NCBI GenBank assembly: GCA_002083565.1
Contig: MSXM01000097.1
Coordinates: 1-8,692, forward strand
Length of the DNA stretch: 8,692 bases
Origin: Nitrospira sp. ST-bin4
GTDB lineage: Bacteria > Nitrospirota > Nitrospiria > Nitrospirales > Nitrospiraceae
Reading direction: 5' to 3'
In this document: one piece after another, positions 6,484-8,692 of the stretch
Position numbering within the stretch: position 1 is the stretch's first letter
How the letters are laid out: every line of letters starts with the position of its first letter
Notes under the pieces: generated by a model
What the model was told of the DNA's origin: nothing
The model's database searches: none
What the model saw: only the letters and a program-made list of their open reading frames with translations
Position numbers and translations under genes: made by a program

Positions 6484-7239
6484 TCATCTGATTTCTGCCA
6501 GCTTGTTCTTGGCCAGTTTCGATTCGTCGGATGCGGGAAATTCTTCGAGCACACGTTTCAGACTCTTTCTCGATTTGACCAGATCTCCGGTTTCCGCTGT
6601 CGCCAAGCCAAGCTTATACAAGGAAGCGGGAACTTTTTCATTACCGGGGTACTCCGCAACCAAAAATTCGAATGTTTGAATGGCGCGTCCATAGTCCTTC
6701 AAGTTGTAATACGACTCACCAAGCCAGTACTGCGCATTGGGGGTCAGCGACGTGCCTGAAAAGTCTTTGACGAAACGCTGGAAACCAGCCACCGCGAGCT
6801 CATACTTGCCGTTGAGATAATCGTTATACGCCAAATTGAAAGCCGATGTGGGGGTAATCCCCGGTGCCGTCGCCATGGCGGTTCCCGGTTCAGCCGATAG
6901 AGCCGGCTTCACCGGCTTCAAGACACGCGGCTCGGAAAACGCAGGATCAACCTTCGCTGCCGGCTGCCCGGCCGTCTCTTCCAGTTTTGCCAACCGCGTC
7001 TCAATTTTTTGGAGGCGCGCGACCACCTCATCGATCCGCTGCCGTCCGGGATCGGCATCTTTGACCCGCTCTACCGACTCCAACCGCCGTAACACCGCAT
7101 CCACCCGCTGATGGTCCTGCTCCTGCGATCGGGAAATCGTCGAGAGCTGGTCCCGTACCTCAACAAAATCGGCGTGCTTGGCACAGCCGGTCAGCAACAC
7201 CATCGGAACGAGCGCCCAGAATGCGATCACGACCGGCAT
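6484..7239 (-). CDS. ybgF: Tol-Pal associated lipoprotein CpoB/YbgF
   Basis: This 251-residue protein has the domain order of CpoB/YbgF. A hydrophobic signal ends in lipobox LLTGC (Cys 19). A short coiled coil spans about 23-92, a Pro/Ala-rich linker about 93-132, and three TPR-like repeats about 134-251, with the family stretches NAQYWLGESYYNLKDYGRAI and the KVPASLYKLG turn. In E. coli the protein is periplasmic, trimerises through the coiled coil and couples PBP1B to Tol-driven outer-membrane constriction. Here it is predicted to be a lipoprotein, with Ala at +2, so outer-membrane sorted. The ATG at 7239 has GGAGG 8 nt upstream. An ATG at 7254 would add MEDRC, which supplies basic N-region charge, but it has no ribosome site. 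The gene follows a longer homologue by 20 nt. tolB and pal are not visible and may lie to the right. Confidence 0.88.
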   Translation of the reverse strand: MPVVIAFWALVPMVLLTGCAKHADFVEVRDQLSTISRSQEQDHQRVDAVLRRLESVERVKDADPGRQRIDEVVARLQKIETRLAKLEETAGQPAAKVDPAFSEPRVLKPVKPALSAEPGTAMATAPGITPTSAFNLAYNDYLNGKYELAVAGFQRFVKDFSGTSLTPNAQYWLGESYYNLKDYGRAIQTFEFLVAEYPGNEKVPASLYKLGLATAETGDLVKSRKSLKRVLEEFPASDESKLAKNKLAEIR

Positions 7240-7247
7240 ACAACGAT

Positions 7248-7252
7248 CCTCC
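7248..7252 (-). promoter_or_regulatory. Shine-Dalgarno deciding the ybgF start
   Basis: GGAGG on the minus strand is followed by 8 nt and the ATG at 7239. It overlaps the alternative ATG at 7254, which makes that upstream start less likely. Confidence 0.6.
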
Positions 7253-7259
7253 ATACGGC

Positions 7260-8621
7260 TTACCGAACGTCTTTGAGCTGCGTCAGCTTATCCGACGCCT
7301 TTCCCGCTTCGGGACTCTTCGGATACAACGTCACCACCTGCTTGAATGCCGAGGAGGCCCGCTTCATATCCTTCAGGGCCAGGTACGCGTAGCCTTTCTT
7401 CAGAATCGCGGACGGCACCTTCTCGCTCCGGGGATAATCGAGTTCCACCCGATCGTAGGCATCGATGGCTTTCCCAAAATCTTTCTTCCCGTAATACGAC
7501 TCCCCCTGCCAATATCGGGCATTCGGCGCCAGATCGGAGTTGGGATACTCCGAGAGAAACGCGGCAAATCCGCGACGGGCGCCTTCCAAATCTCCATCTC
7601 GAAACAACGCCAATACCTGCTCATACCGCGCTCGATCCGCGGCTTCCTCGTGACCCTGGACAGGTGCGGCTGCCGGAGATTCTTGCGGCGCAGCGATTGT
7701 TACTGAGGATGGCGCCACAGCGGCCATTGAAGGCTGCTCAGCCGGCTCCACGCCGGCGTCGGGCTCGACGGCGGAACGCTGCGCCGGTTTCGTTGCCTGT
7801 GAACGAACACCCGGTTTCTGGTTGGCGCGGCCGGCCGGCTTTGTCAAAGACTCGATCCGGTGATCTTGATCATCGAGCCGCGCGGTGACCTTGTGCCCGA
7901 CAGATTCGAGGGTTTTGGCCACGGACGCAATACTCTTATTGACCTCGGCCGCATGCGCGGACGCGGTGCGCTCCCCATGGCCCACCCGATCGTCGAGACC
8001 GGTGAGCGCTTCGCGGAATCCGGTCAGAGCCTGGTTGAACTGCACGAATTTCTGTGAAATCTGATCGAGCCGCTGCTGATGGTCGGTCAATTCCTTTTGC
8101 TGTTCCTCCAGCCTGGCATCCACACGCTTCGCTAATGTGTCGTTCGTGCGCTGTACCACATCAGCAATATCTTTCTTCAGCCCCAACATGGCCTGTTCCA
8201 TCGCCCGGGACAGTTCGTCAAGTTTGGCCGCCACCTTCGTGTCCTGAGTATCCAGGCTTTTCTGAACCCAGGTATGCCGCGTCGTGTTGTCGGCATCCAT
8301 CTTCGCAGCCAAGTGCTCGAGCTTTTTCGTTTGCTGTTCCGATTGCGCCAACCGGTGCTTGAGATCCTCCTGCTTCGCCTGGAGATCCTGCGTCAGATAC
8401 AACGCCTTCTCCAGTTCACCCCGTAACTGGGGCAATTCCTGATCACGCAGGGTGGAAATCTCCTGGCTCTGCCTGGCTCGTGTCTGCGAAAGCTGGTCAT
8501 CCTGCTGCTTGATGCGCTGCTGCAGGACCTTCTCGGTTTGTTTCAGATCGGACTGTTGAGCCACACAACCGGATAGAAAGGCGAACGCGGCAACGACGAC
8601 CACGGTCTCAGTATATTTCAT
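7260..8621 (-). CDS. Long coiled-coil lipoprotein with C-terminal CpoB/YbgF-like TPR domain
   Basis: The 453-residue protein starts with a short signal peptide and lipobox FLSGC (Cys 19, Val at +2, so predicted outer-membrane lipoprotein). Residues about 22-260 are almost entirely Gln/Glu/Lys/Leu-rich with heptad-like spacing, suggesting a very long coiled coil. This includes three similar segments at 129-137, 166-174 and 244-252. A Pro/Ala-rich linker (about 261-325) leads to a TPR tail (330-453). That tail matches the neighbouring YbgF closely, as in NARYWQGESYYGKKDFGKAI, YPRSEKVPSAILKKG and the LYPKSPEAGKA ending. It is therefore a paralogue of CpoB/YbgF with an enlarged N-terminal stalk, about twice the usual length. 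A role in the Tol-Pal or peptidoglycan-to-outer-membrane system is inferred from homology and neighbourhood. AGGAGGT lies 9 nt before the ATG, a strong ribosome site, so this may be an abundant protein. Confidence 0.87.
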   Translation of the reverse strand: MKYTETVVVVAAFAFLSGCVAQQSDLKQTEKVLQQRIKQQDDQLSQTRARQSQEISTLRDQELPQLRGELEKALYLTQDLQAKQEDLKHRLAQSEQQTKKLEHLAAKMDADNTTRHTWVQKSLDTQDTKVAAKLDELSRAMEQAMLGLKKDIADVVQRTNDTLAKRVDARLEEQQKELTDHQQRLDQISQKFVQFNQALTGFREALTGLDDRVGHGERTASAHAAEVNKSIASVAKTLESVGHKVTARLDDQDHRIESLTKPAGRANQKPGVRSQATKPAQRSAVEPDAGVEPAEQPSMAAVAPSSVTIAAPQESPAAAPVQGHEEAADRARYEQVLALFRDGDLEGARRGFAAFLSEYPNSDLAPNARYWQGESYYGKKDFGKAIDAYDRVELDYPRSEKVPSAILKKGYAYLALKDMKRASSAFKQVVTLYPKSPEAGKASDKLTQLKDVR

Positions 8622-8630
8622 ACGCCGGTG

Positions 8631-8637
8631 ACCTCCT
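8631..8637 (-). promoter_or_regulatory. Strong Shine-Dalgarno for the long coiled-coil lipoprotein
   Basis: AGGAGGT on the minus strand, the best ribosome-binding site in the window, is 9 nt before the ATG at 8621 and fixes that start. Confidence 0.7.
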
Positions 8638-8660
8638 CTCCTTCATATGACTCCATAAGA

Positions 8661-8689
8661 ATCATATCACGCACCCCGCCGTGCGCATG
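8661..8689 (-). promoter_or_regulatory. Possible extended -10 promoter for the CpoB-like gene pair
   Basis: On the minus strand TGATATGAT (8669 to 8661) fits an extended -10 element, TGn followed by TATGAT. The position 17 nt further upstream (about 8684-8689) reads CATGCG, which is a poor -35, as extended -10 promoters can tolerate. A 5-bp inverted repeat, CGCAC-N6-GTGCG (8670-8685), fills the spacer and could be an operator or chance. Transcription would start near 8654, leaving a leader of about 30 nt that includes the ribosome site. Confidence 0.35.
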
Positions 8690-8692
8690 CCG

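Noticed and set aside
6707..6719. TAATACGACTCAC on the plus strand, identical to the first 13 bases of the T7 RNA polymerase promoter
   Set aside because: It is the reverse complement of codons for the conserved GESYY motif of YbgF and lacks the TATAGGG part. An 11-base version occurs at 7492-7502 at the same place in the paralogue, so it reflects protein conservation.

Overview
The window looks like a piece of bacterial chromosome, with moderately high GC and a Gram-negative cell envelope: it carries three predicted lipoproteins with lipoboxes, a Tol-Pal-associated CpoB/YbgF protein and a RodZ-type morphogen. Gene content and overall style recall Nitrospira (phylum Nitrospirota). That assignment is an impression from the proteins and was not tested by any search.

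All eight supported genes lie on the minus strand, so transcription runs from the right end of the window to the left. No convincing plus-strand gene, tRNA, rRNA, CRISPR array or insertion sequence was found. In transcription order: (1) a 453-residue lipoprotein with a very long coiled coil and a CpoB-like TPR tail, preceded by a strong Shine-Dalgarno and a possible extended -10 promoter at the right edge; (2) a conventional CpoB/YbgF lipoprotein; (3) mutL, mismatch repair, of the endonuclease type; (4) a 171-bp gap holding an inverted pair of 14-nt-unit repeats; (5) miaA, tRNA dimethylallyltransferase; (6) mtnP, methylthioadenosine phosphorylase; (7) a PfkB-family kinase of unknown substrate; (8) a PilF/PilW-like TPR lipoprotein; (9) rodZ, cut by the left edge.

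The five genes from miaA to rodZ are packed as one unit. miaA/mtnP overlap by 4 nt (ATGA), mtnP/kinase are 2 nt apart, kinase/TPR lipoprotein overlap by 4 nt (GTGA), and TPR lipoprotein/rodZ are separated by 10 nt. This is a sign of translational coupling. The region therefore joins a cell-envelope pair (the CpoB-like genes), DNA repair and tRNA modification (the widely conserved mutL-miaA neighbours), a nucleoside-salvage pair (mtnP and kinase) and a morphogenesis pair (PilF-like and rodZ, also neighbours in many Proteobacteria).

Most of the window is ordinary core-genome content. The points most worth a second look are the permuted inverted repeat upstream of miaA, the tandem CpoB-like pair with one very long coiled coil, and the miaA-mtnP-kinase coupling. 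I see no evidence of a wholly new system such as a defence island or mobile element.
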